DNA of 64,000 nt from Cepaea nemoralis (GCA_014155875.1 JACEFZ010001381.1:731001-795000); one strand, 5' to 3'; counted from the stretch's first letter, positions 1-44,585 are shown. Notes: generated from the letters alone by a model not told the origin. Numbers and translations: made by a program.

Positions 1-130
1 TGGCTGGGTCGACCTCGGAGCCCAGGCCAATTTTAAAGGATTCCCTTCTTTGAGAGGAATTTGAACACAATACAACTGAGTCAGTAGGCAGGCATGCTAG
101 TCATTATGTTGCGGTGATTCCCTTGCTTTG
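1..130 (-). repeat. SINE-C copy, cut by window edge
   Basis: Read on the - strand it has a tRNA-like head (gactagcatgcctgcct, then gtgttcaaattcc resembling a Pol III B box), followed by ggcctgggctccgaggtcga. The same order occurs near 2200, 14000, 17700, 32150, 44500 and 60600. Confidence 0.6.
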
Positions 131-354
131 TAGTAATACAGCAAAATTAAACGAATGCTTAAAGCAATGGTTCCTTTAGTGTGGCACAAGAGAGTGACAT
201 TGCATTCAAAGACAGTCAGAAATATTACTCAATGGATCTGTATATTTTATGAAGAAATCAGATTATACAGTAGTTTTCTATTTTATGAATACAGCACTGC
301 TGAGAGTGGATGGTTGCTTATTGTTTTTGTTGTTGAAATATTTAGTATCAGCAG

Positions 355-640
355 TGTTAGTTAGTTAGTTGCATATCCTTTACAGGACGTTGCAGTCAAC
401 ACCAACATTATTTTGCTGTTGTGATCTCTTGGCAAGTTTACGTTCAGTAGTTTGCCATTGCTTTCTGAACAACCCATACCATTTTGTAAAAAAACCAACG
501 CAACACAGTCTGCTGCCACATCGTACGCAGCTGTGTTTCGAACAAGGTGTACAGGATCACAAACCACATCTGTAACCTCTTCGCCACGGAGCCGACATCA
601 GCAGTGTAATGAAGAGAAGAACAATATTTACTTGCTAGGC
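355..640 (-). repeat. Dispersed repeat E (AACT-tailed), copy 1
   Basis: The reverse complement matches 15168-15435 through caatggcaaactactgaa and gttgactgcaacgtcctg. At its 3' end (here the low-coordinate side) lies a short (AACT)n tail, gttagttagttagttg. Shorter relatives are at 36003-36110 and 36790-37000. It behaves like a SINE. Confidence 0.6.
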
Positions 641-771
641 AGGTGAAAAACCACAGAAAAATTAATGGAAAAGGCTTGAACTAGTCGGACATTTCTTCTA
701 ACGTGGCCACATATTAACAGACAATGACATATGTAAAGCAGTAATTGAAAAGAGAGTCAGAATGGTCAGAG

Positions 772-1627
772 TTGTTTTCCCACATAGTGTGAAACATTCT
801 AACAAACATGTTGTTTCCCCACACAGTGTGAAACACTTTAACAAACACGTTGTTTTCCCACACAGTGTGAAACATTCTAACAAACACATTGTTTTTCCAT
901 ACAGTGTGAAACACTCTAACAAACACGTTGTTTCCCCCCACACAGTGTGAAACACTTTAACAAACACGTTGTTTTCCCACACAGTGTGAAACACTCCAAC
1001 AAACATGTTGTTTTCCCACACAGTGAAACACTAATAAACTTATTTTCCCACCCACACAGTGTGAAGCACTCTAACAAACATATTGTTTCCCCACATAGTG
1101 TGAAACACTAACAAACATGTTTTACCACACATTGTGAAACACTCTAACAAACATGTCATTTCTCCACACAATGTGAAACACTCTAACAAACATGTTGTTT
1201 TCCCACACATTGTGAATCACTCTGACAAACATGTTTTCCCACACATTGTGAAACACTCTAACAAACATGTTGTTTTCCCACACATTGTGAATCACTCTGA
1301 CAAACATGTTCCCCACACATTGTGAGACACTAACAAACATGTTTTCCCACACAGTGTGAGACACTCTGACAAACATGTTTCCCCAAACATTCTAACAAAC
1401 ATGTTGTTTTCCCACACATTGTGAAACATTGACAAACGTGTCATTTCCCCACACAGTATGAAACACTCTAACAAACATGTTGTTTTCTCACACATTGTGA
1501 AACACTCTGACAAACATGTTGTTTCCCCACACAGTATGAAACACTCTAACAAACATGTTTTCCCACACATTGTGAAACACTCTGACAAACATGTCGTTTC
1601 CCCACAGAGTATGAAACACTCTAACAA
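772..1627. repeat. Minisatellite, ~40-bp unit, about 21 copies
   Basis: The unit contains cacacagtgtgaaacactct, then aacaaacatgttg. Units vary between about 34 and 41 bp through small deletions. The core cacacagtgtg is a short inverted repeat. It lies upstream of the first POLR1A exon in the window, so presumably in an intron. Confidence 0.95.
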
Positions 1628-1789
1628 ATAGAAACTATAATATCTCTTAAATCAGAGCCATCACAATAAGTATGCTACATTGTTATGTGTGGAGAAATGG
1701 ACTCTGAAGTAGTAGTTGGAAGAAAGTATTAATGTCACTGAAATGTAGAAAAGAAAGCAACAAAGGCTCTCAAACTGTTTAGACCTGCT

Positions 1790-2170
1790 GGGGCTTGTTG
1801 GGTGATGTTTCAGTGTCATGCCCCTTACCTTTACTTAAATTTGTTAGACCTGTTGGCACGTGTTGGGTGATGTTGGCGCGTGTTGGGTGATGTTTCAGTG
1901 TCATGCCCCTCACCTTTACTTAAATTTGTTTGACCTGTTGGCATGTGTTGGGTGATGTTGGCACGTTTTGGGTGATGTTTCAGTGTCATGCCCCTCACCT
2001 TTACTTAACTTGTTAGACCTGTTGGGGCTTGTTGGGTGATGTTGCACTTGTTGGGTGATGTTTCAGTGTCATGCCCCTCACCTTTACTTAAATTTGTTAG
2101 ACCTGTTGGCGCATGTTGGGTGATGTTGGCACATGTTGGGTGATGTTGGCGCATGTTGGGTGATGTGTCA
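1790..2170. repeat. Tandem repeats derived from SINE-C
   Basis: Irregular tandem copies of a block with gttgggtgatgtttcagtgt and cctttacttaaatttgtt. The single-copy counterpart is the adjacent SINE-C at 2171-2335 (- strand), in the stretch matching agtaaaggtggcactgac of the 17.7-kb copy. Confidence 0.8.
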
Positions 2171-2335
2171 GTGTCACGCCAGTCACCTCTACTTCCCTGG
2201 ACATGTCCTGGTACCTGTTTTAGGCTGGGTCAACCTGGGAGCCCAGGTCATTGTTTAAAAATGGCCTTGATAGGGATTAAAAACACATAACCACCGGCCA
2301 GCAGGCGGTTGTGCTAGCTACTGCAACAGCCATAG
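2171..2335 (-). repeat. SINE-C copy
   Basis: On the - strand: tRNA-like head with gtagctagcacaaccgcctg, then ggttatgtgtttttaatccc (degraded B box), then gacctgggctcccaggttga. It is contiguous at its 3' side with the tandem block 1790-2170. Confidence 0.65.
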
Positions 2336-2946
2336 AACTGGGGCAAACATCACAGAAAACACGACAGGAAGTTCTAAACTAAGCACACTGGGAATGAAAA
2401 TACAAAATACAAGATTACAGTTGGAAAAATAAAACACATCATAAGCCCGCTGAGAATCAGTTGGGAAACCCGTTGAGGCCACTTAGACAGTTACATAAAT
2501 AAACACAAATAGTATCGTTTGGCGCTCACAGGAGAAGGAGAAGAAGGAAGTAGAGACTAGAGGACGCACTAGACAACATATGAAAGCTATAGTTGCCTGC
2601 TGAGAGCCATACTAGAGAGAAAAGACTACGGCAAACATGTAAGAGAAAGGCAACGGTTTAAATGGAAGGAAACACCAAGAAATGGATTGAAAAGAGGATG
2701 TTGAACAGTACCTTCATTGCAAAAGACATAGTGTTTGAGATTTATTCCAGGAAGCCATCAGAAGATGGCAACCAGTTTCATCTCATTCTCATTAAAAAAT
2801 AATGGTGTAGAGCTCATTTTCTGCAATTGTGGTCAGAAGAATAATGTTTAGAAATCCAGTGTCTGAGAAAAATTCTGTCAGAAAATAAAAAGATGCATGG
2901 AAAATGTTTTCAAATGACACAAACTAATCTGTTTGGTGGTTTTCAG
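2336..2946. other. Intron, nothing recognised
   Basis: AT-rich sequence with no coherent ORF, array or retroposon signature, up to the acceptor before POLR1A exon 1. Confidence 0.6.
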
Positions 2947-35564
<32,618 letters not shown>

Positions 35565-35654
35565 TTGAATAATGTCCCTGTGTTAACACTTGTTGCTTAC
35601 ACTGGAAATAACACGTTATTTTTGCGTTGTGTTACTGTATGAAGTAGTTAACTT

Positions 35655-35775
35655 TTATTGCAGTTTAAGAGTGAGAACAAGTGTTATTATGAAGATCTAG
35701 AACTGTTGTGTTGTCTGCAGTTTAAGAGTGAGAACAAGTGTTATTATGAAGATCTAGAACTGTTGTGTTGTCTGT
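35655..35775. repeat. 57-bp tandem duplication in the presumed 3' UTR
   Basis: gcagtttaagagtgagaaca, then agatctagaactgttgtgtt, occurs twice in direct succession, with a partial third copy (atgaagatctagaaatct) near 35820. Confidence 0.9.
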
Positions 35776-36002
35776 TTATTGTAGCCAGGGTCTAGCAATG
35801 TCTTTTCTTGATATTATCATGAAGATCTAGAAATCTTCTGTAGCTAGAGACAAAATTATTGAGACAAAGCCAGTAAGATAACGTTATTCGAACCAGTTCT
35901 GTCCTGAGCTTTACGGCTTGTTTTTGTAGCACCCCAACCCCTGAGAACATCCTTGAGCATGTTTAACCTGCAAGGGAAGTGAACATTTGTGATTTAGTGG
36001 TT

Positions 36003-36110
36003 AGGTTAGTTAGCTGCATATCCTTTAGAGGACGTAGCCATCAACCCCAGCATTATTTGGCTGGTCGTGAATCCTGTGTAAGTTTACGTTCAGTAGTTTG
36101 CCAGATTTAG
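36003..36110 (-). repeat. Dispersed repeat E, short copy
   Basis: The reverse complement shares ctactgaacgtaaact and the 3' end ggatatgcagctaacta with the copy at 355-640. Confidence 0.5.
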
Positions 36111-36119
36111 TGGTAATTT

Positions 36120-36440
36120 CTAGAGCTGCAGTAGTGCAGTGGCTGGCATACTTGTTTGCCAGCCTAGGGTTCATGTGTATAGATTTCATTGATGTGGAGA
36201 TTTATTTAAATTGATTCAGAAGAAACAGAAATATCAGAGATGTGAGACAGCTTAAGTATGTTGTACACATTATAATTGCCTGCGAAGCCTCATGTTTTCT
36301 CTGTCTTCCTTGTATTTGCTTTCCTGTTAATAAATTTGGTTACATGTAGATTTACATATGAGTTTTATCCACTGATTGCCAGTTGGTCTGTACAAATATG
36401 CCCAATGTGTCTCAGGTGTGTAAAAGGGTCCTTCACTTAT
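36120..36440 (+). repeat. SINE-C-like fragment
   Basis: The head gtagtgcagtggctggcata, then ttgccagcctagggttcatg, and further on gttggtctgtacaaatatgc, match the start and the 3' body of SINE-C with divergent sequence between. Confidence 0.5.
36329..36334 (+). terminator. Candidate POLR1A polyadenylation signal
   Basis: This is the first AATAAA on the + strand after the POLR1A stop, about 765 bases downstream. It lies in SINE-like sequence, so use as the real 3' end is uncertain and a variant signal closer to the stop is possible. Confidence 0.25.
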
Positions 36441-36668
36441 TTTTTGGCCATGAGTTGTTTCAATGGATGTTTTGTGGAGTATGTCAACTTTGGCCAAATT
36501 ATTACAGAGATGTAATAAAACCTGGCAATGTAGACAGCAGAGAACCACATTTCTACAATTGATGAAATACATTTATACTGCCTCATTAAGAGATCTGCCT
36601 TTCAATGAAAAGTAGTGAGCCATGTATGTTAGAGCTAATGCTGTTTGTGTTGGTTATTTCACACACAT

Positions 36669-36780
36669 GCGAGTGAGTAGAATAATAGTTCATAGATATA
36701 AAATACATGTGCGAGTGAGTAGAATAATAGTGCCTAGATATAAAATACATGTGCGAGTGAGTAGAATAATAGTGCCTATA
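36669..36780. repeat. 42-bp x 3 tandem repeat
   Basis: gcgagtgagtagaataatag begins at 36669, 36711 and 36753. Confidence 0.9.
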
Positions 36781-36789
36781 TGTACAAGA

Positions 36790-37000
36790 GAGGTCAGCGT
36801 GGTCAGAAGGTTAGGCTGTATGTGCACTAATGGTGGGGTAGTGGGTTCGATACATAGCCTGGTTGGTTGGGGCTTAAATGTTGACTTCTAGTTCAGAAAA
36901 CAGTGGCAAACTGCTGAATGTTAAATTGCCTAGAAAATTAACCTGGGATTGATTACAATGCCCTGCAGAGGACCTGCACCATTTGTTACATATCATAGAC
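36790..37000 (+). repeat. Dispersed repeat E relative, tRNA-like head
   Basis: The head cagcgtggtcagaaggttag, then ggtagtgggttcgatacata, has a good B box. The body cagtggcaaactgctgaatg matches repeat E. It runs directly into the 67-bp array. Confidence 0.6.
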
Positions 37001-37011
37001 ACAATTACCAG

Positions 37012-39960
37012 GGCTGCTCTAGTGTAGAAGAGGAAAGACCATGAGATGAGGTATAGACATAGCAGATACTGGTGTAGTGATTACTCTAGTGTAGAAGAGG
37101 AAAGACCATGAGATGAGGTATAGACATAGCAGATACTGTTGTAGTGATTACTCTAGTGTAGAAGAGGAAAGACCATGAGATGAGGTATAGACATAGCAGA
37201 TACTGTTGTAGTGATTACTCTAGTGTAGAAGAGGAAAGACCATGAGATGAGGTATAGACATAGCAGATACTGCTGTAGTGATTACTCTAGTGTAGAAGAG
37301 GAAAGACCATGAGATGAGGTATAGACATAGCAGATACTGCTGTAGTGATTACTCTAGTATAGAAGAGGAAAGACCATGAGATGAGGTATAGACATAGCAG
37401 ATACTGCTGTAGTGATTACTCTAGTATAGAAGAGGAAAGACCATGAGATGAGGTATAAACATAGCAGATACTGTTGTAGTGATTACTCTAGTGTAGAAGA
37501 GGAAAGATCATGAGATGAGGTATAGACATAGCAGATACTGTTGTAGTGATTACTCTAGTGTAGAAGAGGAAAGACCATGAGATGAGGTATAGACATAGCA
37601 GATACTGCTGTAGTGATTACTCTAGTGTAGAAGAGGAAAGACCATGAGATGAGGTATAGACATAGCAGATACTGTTGTAGTGATTACTCTAGTGTAGAAG
37701 AGGAAAGACCATGAGATGAGGTATAGACATAGCAGATACTGTTGTAGTGATTACTCTAGTGTAGAAGAGGAAAGACCATGAGATGAGGTAAAGACATAGC
37801 AGATACTGTTGTAGTGATTACTCTAGTATAGAAGAGGAAAGACCATGAGATGAGGTAAAGACATAGCAGATACTGCTGTAGTGATTACTCTAGTGTAGAA
37901 GAGGAAAGACCATGAGATGAGGTAAAGACATAGCAGATACTGCTGTAGTGATTACTCTAGTGTAGAAGAGGAAAGACCATGAGATGAGGTATAGACATAG
38001 CAGATACTGTTGTAGTGATTACTCTAGTGTAGAAGAGGAAAGACCATGAGATGAGGTAAAGACATAGCAGATACTGTTGTAGTGATTACTCTAGTGTAGA
38101 AGAGGAAAGACCATGAGATGAGGTAAAGACATAGCAGATACTGTTGTAGTGGCTACTCTAGTGTAGAAGAGGAAAGACCATGAGATGAGGTAAAGACATA
38201 GCAGATACTGTTGTAGTGATTACTCTAGTGTAGAAGAGGAAAGACCATGAGATGAGGTATAAACATAGCAGATACTGTTGTAGTGGCTACTCTAGTGTAG
38301 AAGAGGAAAGACCATGAGATGAGGTAAAGACATAGCAGATACTGTTGTAGTGGCTACTCTAGTGTAGAAGAGGAAAGACCATGAGATGAGGTAAAGACAT
38401 AGCAGATACTGTTGTAGTGATTACTCTAGTGTAGAAGAGGAAAGACCATGAGATGAGGTATAGACATAGCAGATACTGTTGTAGTGATTACTCTAGTGTA
38501 GAAGAGGAAAGACCATGAGATGAGGTAAAGACATAGCAGATACTGTTGTAGTGATTACTCTAGTGTAGAAGAGGAAAGACCATGAGATGAGGTAAAGACA
38601 TAGCAGATACTGTTGTAGTGATTACTCTAGTGTAGAAGAGGAAAGACCATGAGATGAGGTATAGACATAGCAGATACTGTTGTAGTGATTACTCTAGTGT
38701 AGAAGAGGAAAGACCATGAGATGAGGTAAAGACATAGCAGATACTGTTGTAGTGATTACTCTAGTGTAGAAGAGGAAAGACCATGAGATGAGGTAAAGAC
38801 ATAGCAGATACTGTTGTAGTGATTACTCTAGTGTAGAAGAGGAAAGACCATGAGATGAGGTAAGACATAGCAGATACTGTTGTAGTGATTACTCTAGTGT
38901 AGAAGAGGAAAGACCATGAGATGAGGTAAAGACATAGCAGATACTGTTGTAGTGATTACTCTAGTGTAGAAGAGGAAAGACCATGAGATGAGGTAAAGAC
39001 ATAGCAGATACTGTTGTAGTGATTACTCTAGTGTAGAAGAGGAAAGGACCATGAGATGAGGTATAGACATAGCAGATACTGTTGTAGTGATTACTCTAGT
39101 GTAGAAGAGGAAAGACCATGAGATGAGGTAAAGACATAGCAGATACTGTTGTAGTGATTACTCTAGTGTAGAAGAGGAAAGACCATGAGATGAGGTAAAG
39201 ACATAGCAGATACTGTTGTAGTGGCTACTCTAGTGTAGAAGAGGAAAGACCATGAGATGAGGTATAGACATAGCAGATACTGTTGTAGTGATTACTCTAG
39301 TGTAGAAGAGGAAAGACCATGAGATGAGGTAAAGACATAGCAGATACTGTTGTGGTGATTACTCTAGTGTAGAAGAGGAAAGACCATGAGATGAGGTAAA
39401 GACATAGCAGATACTGTTGTAGTGGCTACTCTAGTGTAGAAGAGGAAAGACCATGAGATGAGGTATAGACATAGCAGATACTGTTGTAGTGATTACTCTA
39501 GTGTAGAAGAGGAAAGACCATGAGATGAGGTAAAGACATAGCAGATACTGTTGTAGTGATTACTCTAGTGTAGAAGAGGAAAGACCATGAGATGAGGTAA
39601 AGACATATCAGATACTGTTGTAGTGGCTACTCTAGTGTAGAAGAGGAAAGACCATGAGATGAGGTAAAGACATAGCAGATACTGTTGTAGTGATTACTCT
39701 AGTGTAGAAGAGGAAAGACCATGAGATGAGGTATAAACATAGCAGATACTGTTGTAGTGGCTACTCTAGTGTAGAAGAGGAAAGACCATGAGATGAGGTA
39801 AAGACATAGCAGATACTGTTGTAGTGATTACTCTAGTGTAGAAGAGGAAAGGCCATGAGATGAGGTATAGACAGCAGATACTGTTGTAGTGATTACTCTA
39901 GTGTAGAAGAGGAAAGATCATGAGATGAGGTAAAGACAGCAGATACTGTTGTAGTGGTGT
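37012..39960. repeat. Minisatellite, 67-bp unit, about 44 copies
   Basis: Units contain ctctagtgtagaagaggaaa, then gaccatgagatgaggta and agacatagcagatactg. Diagnostic sites (tatagac/taaagac, gattac/ggctac, gtgtag/gtatag) are distributed in blocks. It begins about 1.4 kb after the POLR1A stop. Confidence 0.98.
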
Positions 39961-40220
39961 GATGTTTAGCCTTCACATATACGAATCCATGGCATGAGAC
40001 CACCTGCCTACCTCAATGCTGTTATTTTCCAGAACACACCAGTACCAATTTTACAATGCCCAACATGGAAAACATAAAGGGCTGCCACTACTGGAGACCA
40101 AACCCAGGGCAGCAGTGGCAGGAAGAAGACACACAAACCACTATGCTAGCATGGTTTCCGTGGGGTGAGATGAAGTTTAAAAGATTCTTTGCATGAAGGG
40201 GTTACAATGGTAATAAAACT
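39961..40220 (-). repeat. Possible tRNA-headed SINE between arrays
   Basis: On the - strand near 40150-40090: ccatgctagcatagtggttt, then ccctgggtttggtctccagt, resemble A- and B-box regions. The body is not matched elsewhere. Confidence 0.4.
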
Positions 40221-40224
40221 GCAT

Positions 40225-41600
40225 TGTGTTTACAAATAAGTTCGGTATCATGGTGATGGCTTATGGCTACTCTGGGTGATTCAACCTGATATGGTGATGG
40301 CATGTGGCTACCTTGTATGATTCAACCTGGTATCATGGTCATGGTTTATGGCTACTCTGGGTGATTTATCCTGGTATCATGATGATGGCCTTTGGCTACT
40401 TTGTATGATGCAACCTGGTATCATGGTGATGGCTTGTGGCTACTTTCACTGATTCAACCTGGTATCGTGGTGATGGCTTGTGGCTACTTTCATTGATTCA
40501 ACCTGGTATCATGGTGATGGCTTGTGGCTACTTTCAATGATTCAACCTGGTATCATGGTGATGGCTTGTGGCTACTTTCATTGATTCAACCTGGTATCAT
40601 GGTGATGGCTTGTGGCTACTTTCAATGATTCAACCTTGGTATCATGGTGATGGCTTGTGGCTACTTTCAATGATTCAACTTGGTATCATGATGATGGCTT
40701 GTGGCTACTTTCAATGATTCAACCTGGTATCATGGTGATGGCTTGTGGCTACTTTCAATGATTCAACCTGGTATCATGGTGATGGCTTGTGGCTACTTTC
40801 AATGATTCAACCTGGTATCATGGTGATGGCTTGTGGCTACTTTCAATGATTCAACTTGGTATCATGGTGATGGCTTGTGGCTACTTTCATTGATTCAACC
40901 TGGTATCATGGTGATGGCTTGTGGCTTCTTTGTATGATTCAACCTGGTATCATGGTGATGGCTTGTGGCTACTTTCATTGATTCAACTTGGTATCATGGT
41001 GATGGCTTGTGGCTACTTTCATTGATTCAACCTGGTATCATGGTGATGGCTTGTGGCTACTTTGTATGATTCAACTTGGTATCATTGTGATGGTTTATGG
41101 CTACTTTCAATGATTCAACCTGGTATCATGGTGATGGCTTGTGGCTACTTTCAATGATTCAACTTGGTATCATGGTGATGGCTTGTGGCTACTTTCAATG
41201 ATTCAACTTGGTATCATGGTGATGGCTTGTGGCTACTTTCAATGATTCAACCTGGTATCATGGTGATGGCTTGTGGCTACTTTCAATGATTCAACCTGGT
41301 ATCATGGTGATGGCTTGTGGCTACTTTCAATGATTCAACTTGGTATCATGGTGATGGCTTGTGGCTACAACTTCATTGATTCAACTTGGTATCATGGTGA
41401 TGGCTTGTGGCTACAACTTCATTGATTCAACCTGGTATCATGGTGATGGCTTGTGGCTACTTTCATTGATTCAACTTGGTATCATGGTGATGGCTTGTGG
41501 CTACTTTCATTGATTCAACCTGGTATCATGGTGATGGCTTGTGGCTACTTTGTATGATTCAACTTGGTATCATTGTGATGGTTTATGGCTTCTCTGGGTG
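40225..41600. repeat. Minisatellite, 44-bp unit, about 31 copies
   Basis: Units contain tggtatcatggtgatggctt, then gtggctactttcaatgattc. The first units are more divergent (gtatgatgc, ctctgggtg), and a similar ctctgggtg variant recurs at the right end. Confidence 0.97.
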
Positions 41601-41857
41601 TTATTTTCTAGAATAAGATTGACAATTTCAGTTAATAAAGACATTAGAATGATTCACTAAAGTTCTGTGCTAAAGTGCTAGTCTGAAGTATTTCACAAAG
41701 GTTCTTGTTGGTGATAGATTAATGTATGAATTCTTTGTTATTGAGTTAATTAAACTTTTCAGTCTCATGTCAGCGTTCTGTACCTTTGTTTTATAATTGA
41801 CTTGTACTCATAATAATTTAGTAATGTTGATGAATGTGCTACATTAATTGTCCTAGT

Positions 41858-42125
41858 GTATGATAAGGCAGATGTGGTTAGAGCTGTTTGGGATTGTGCA
41901 AATATGAAAGAACATATAAATCATCATGACCTGGAGTGAATGGTGCAGCAGGGAGTGACCAGAAGATCTGGCCAACACTTAGTACTCAGAGGAAAGGCCA
42001 GACAGGCACATAATCAGATGCAACAGGTACCATCAGTTTTGGGACTCTTCATTGGTCATTGACGTCGGGGACGGCCATTTATGGGAATGTCCCGAGTGCT
42101 GTGATGTCGATCCTGGACTCAACTC
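41858..42125 (+). pseudogene. 3' end of the RNase H LINE family
   Basis: Translation DKADVVRAVWDCANMKEHIN, then QQGVTRRSGQH and GKARQAHNQM, aligns with the - strand end of the LINE at 4365-4670 (DKADVFAALWEQ, RQRGVTRGSGR, EERRDGHIIR). It is truncated and contains stops. Confidence 0.8.
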
Positions 42126-42129
42126 ACTT

Positions 42130-43130
42130 GTTCTTGTAATGTTCATGAAGGTGTGAGAGCGGTTGATCATGAAGTTAACAACTGGTTCATGAATGTGTGA
42201 GGGCGGTTGACCATGAAGTTAACCGGTTCATGAATGTGTGAATGCAATTGACCATGAAGTTGAACAACCAGTTCATGAATGTGTGAGGGTGGTTAATCAC
42301 GAAGTTGAACAACTGTTTCATGAATGTATGAGGAGTGGTTGACCATGAATTTAAACAACCGGTTCATGAATGTGTCAGGGTGGTTGATCATGAAGTTAAA
42401 CAACCAGTTCATGAATGTGTGAGGGTGGTTGATCATGAAGTTAAACAACTGGTTCTTGAATGTGTGAGGAGTGGTTGATCATGAAGTTAAACAACTGGTT
42501 CTTGAATGTGTGATGAGTGGTTGATCATGAAGTTAAACAACTGGTTCTTGAATGTGTGAGGAGTGGTTGATCACGAAGTTGAACAACTGGTTCATGAATG
42601 TGTGAGGAGTGGTTGATCACAAAGTTGAACAACTGGTTCATGAATGTGTGAGGAGTGGTTGATCATGAAGTTAAACAACTGGTTCTTGAATGTGTGATGA
42701 GTGGTTGATCATGAAGTTAAACAACTGGTTCTTGAATGTGTGAGGAGTGGTTGATCACGAAGTTGAACAACTGGTTCATGAATGTGTGAGGAGTGGTTGA
42801 TCATGAAGTTAAACAACTGGTTCTTCAATGTGTGATGAGTGGTTGATCATGAAGTTAAACAACTGGTTCTTGAATGTGTGAGGAGTGGTTGATCATGAAG
42901 TTAAACAACCGGTTCTTGAATGTGTGAGGGCGGTCGATCATGAAGTTAAACAACTGGTTCTTGAATGTGTGATGGCGGTTGATCATGAAGTTAAACAACT
43001 GGTTCTTGAATGTGTGAGGAGTGGTTGATCATGAAGTTAAACAACTGGTTCTTGAATGTGTGAGGGCGGTTGATCATGAAGTTAAACAACCGGTTCATGA
43101 ATGTGTGAGGAGTGGTTGATCATGAAGTTA
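42130..43130. repeat. Minisatellite, 46-bp unit, about 22 copies
   Basis: Units contain ggttcttgaatgtgtgagga, then gtggttgatcatgaagttaa. It starts directly after the LINE 3' end at 42125 and passes without a break into the next array. Confidence 0.96.
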
Positions 43131-43355
43131 AATAAACCACCCATCTCACACACCAGGGGACCTAGGTTCAGATCTCTGGTATGGCAAGAGATTTGATATG
43201 TTGGAGGTAAATAAACCACCCATCTCACACACCAGGGGATCTAGGATCAGATGTCTGGTATGACAAGAGATTTGATCTGTTGGAGCTAAATAAACCACAC
43301 ATCTCACACACCAGGGTACCTAGGTTCAGATCCCTGGTATGGAAAGAGATTTAAT
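43131..43355. repeat. 79-bp x 3 array of tRNA-like heads
   Basis: aataaaccac starts at 43131, 43210 and 43289. Each unit carries catctcacacaccagggg, then ctaggttcagatc, like the tRNA-like head at 53262-53350. It fuses to the 46-bp array at catgaagttaaataaacc. Confidence 0.85.
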
Positions 43356-43926
43356 TTTTTTTTAAAGCACCAGGACAGGACAGTGTACCTTTGCAGTCTT
43401 GACAAGTTGTAACTGTGCTTGTTGGAAGGTAAAGTTAATGTCATGGTAGATCTGCCATGTAGGCATTATAGTGGCAAGGTCGCAGCACACTGGTGAGGGA
43501 CCTGCCTGTCTTCCTCATTAATTCTCCTGCCCATAGGTAATATTTGGTGCCTGTTTTATCATAAATAGATGGGCGAGAGAGATATGCAGACACACACAAC
43601 TTATAGACAAGTGATTAGTGAATATAAAACTAGTGAATAAACAAACAAAATAAGTAGCAGCTCATGGGAAACAATATAGAATTAGGGAAACAAATTACGT
43701 AGCAGCTCGTAAGAGAAAAATGGGAACATGGTGTGACAAGTGGCAAGGTTAATGAAAACAATTGACAGCAATGTAGAGAGATAAGCCATTAGAGAGTTCT
43801 GTATGATGGCATGGAAAGATAACACATGAGTTCATACAGAGTGCTGAAGATTAAAGGTTGGGGAAAGTTATCATCCCCCATGTATGGACCCTGGCATTGA
43901 TCACTGTAACATAATTACTGAACTTC
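43356..43926. other. Nothing recognised
   Basis: Low-repeat sequence. A phrase gtagcagctc occurs twice (43651 and 43699) but no element is defined. Confidence 0.5.
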
Positions 43927-43937
43927 ATCTTCTTCTG

Positions 43938-44295
43938 ATGGCTGTAGAGATGTGGTTTCTGAGGAAAATGCAAAGAATACCATGGACAGCCAGAAAGACC
44001 AATGAACAAGTCCTTCAAGAAACAAATGAAGATCGTAAATTGATTAGAGAAATTAGACGTAGACAGTCAAAATTTTTTGGGCATGTTATGAGAAGAAATG
44101 GATTGGAGAATTTGGTGACAACTGGTAAGATCAAGGGGAACAGACCAAGGGGAAGACCTAGAAGCAAGTACCTGGATGGCTTGACCTTGTGGCATGGTCG
44201 AGACAGAAACACACAGCTGATCCACGACTCTGGTGATCGAGTGAGATGGCAGAACATGACCGCCCATGCTTACTGGCATGGCACATGATGGATGG
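43938..44295 (+). mobile_element. 5'-truncated LINE insertion, MWFLRKMQRIPW family, copy 2
   Basis: A 358-bp insertion bounded by 11-bp direct repeats atcttcttctg (43927-43937 and 44296-44306). It encodes MAVEMWFLRKMQRIPWTARK through KYLDGLTLWHGRDRNTQLIH to HAYWHGT and a stop, in one open frame, then a GATG-type tail. This is the youngest-looking copy of the family in the window. Confidence 0.93.
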
Positions 44296-44444
44296 ATCTT
44301 CTTCTGCTCTTTCTACCCTCAATCAACACCAAGTTGTCCCATCTGTTGCCATCTCCTGCAGCACCCTCCATGTCCTCCCAAAATCATTTATTTCTAACTC
44401 TCTTCTCCATGTGTTTGTAGGTCTTCTTTATTCCATTTGCCTGT

Positions 44445-44585
44445 GTGGGTTTCAGAGAAAGGCTGGATAACTTGGGTTCCCAAGTCAGTTTATAATAAAC
44501 CATTGCCTCAAGGGAGATTTGAACACATGACCCTCGGACTGATGGGCAAGTGTGCTAACCATTGTACTGCTGGGGCATCAACTGA
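44445..44585 (-). repeat. SINE-C copy joined to the 46-bp giant array
   Basis: On the - strand: agcagtacaatggttagcac (A-box region), then gggtcatgtgttcaaatctc (B box), then gacttgggaacccaagttat. Its 5' end, gatgccccagcagt, abuts the array. Confidence 0.75.

Noticed and set aside
155..364. 69-codon ORF at the window start
   Set aside because: It overlaps repeat-derived sequence and shows no family similarity.
762..1627. CRISPR-like look of regularly spaced repeats
   Set aside because: The repeats are contiguous without unique spacers, and the locus is eukaryotic with introns and LINEs.
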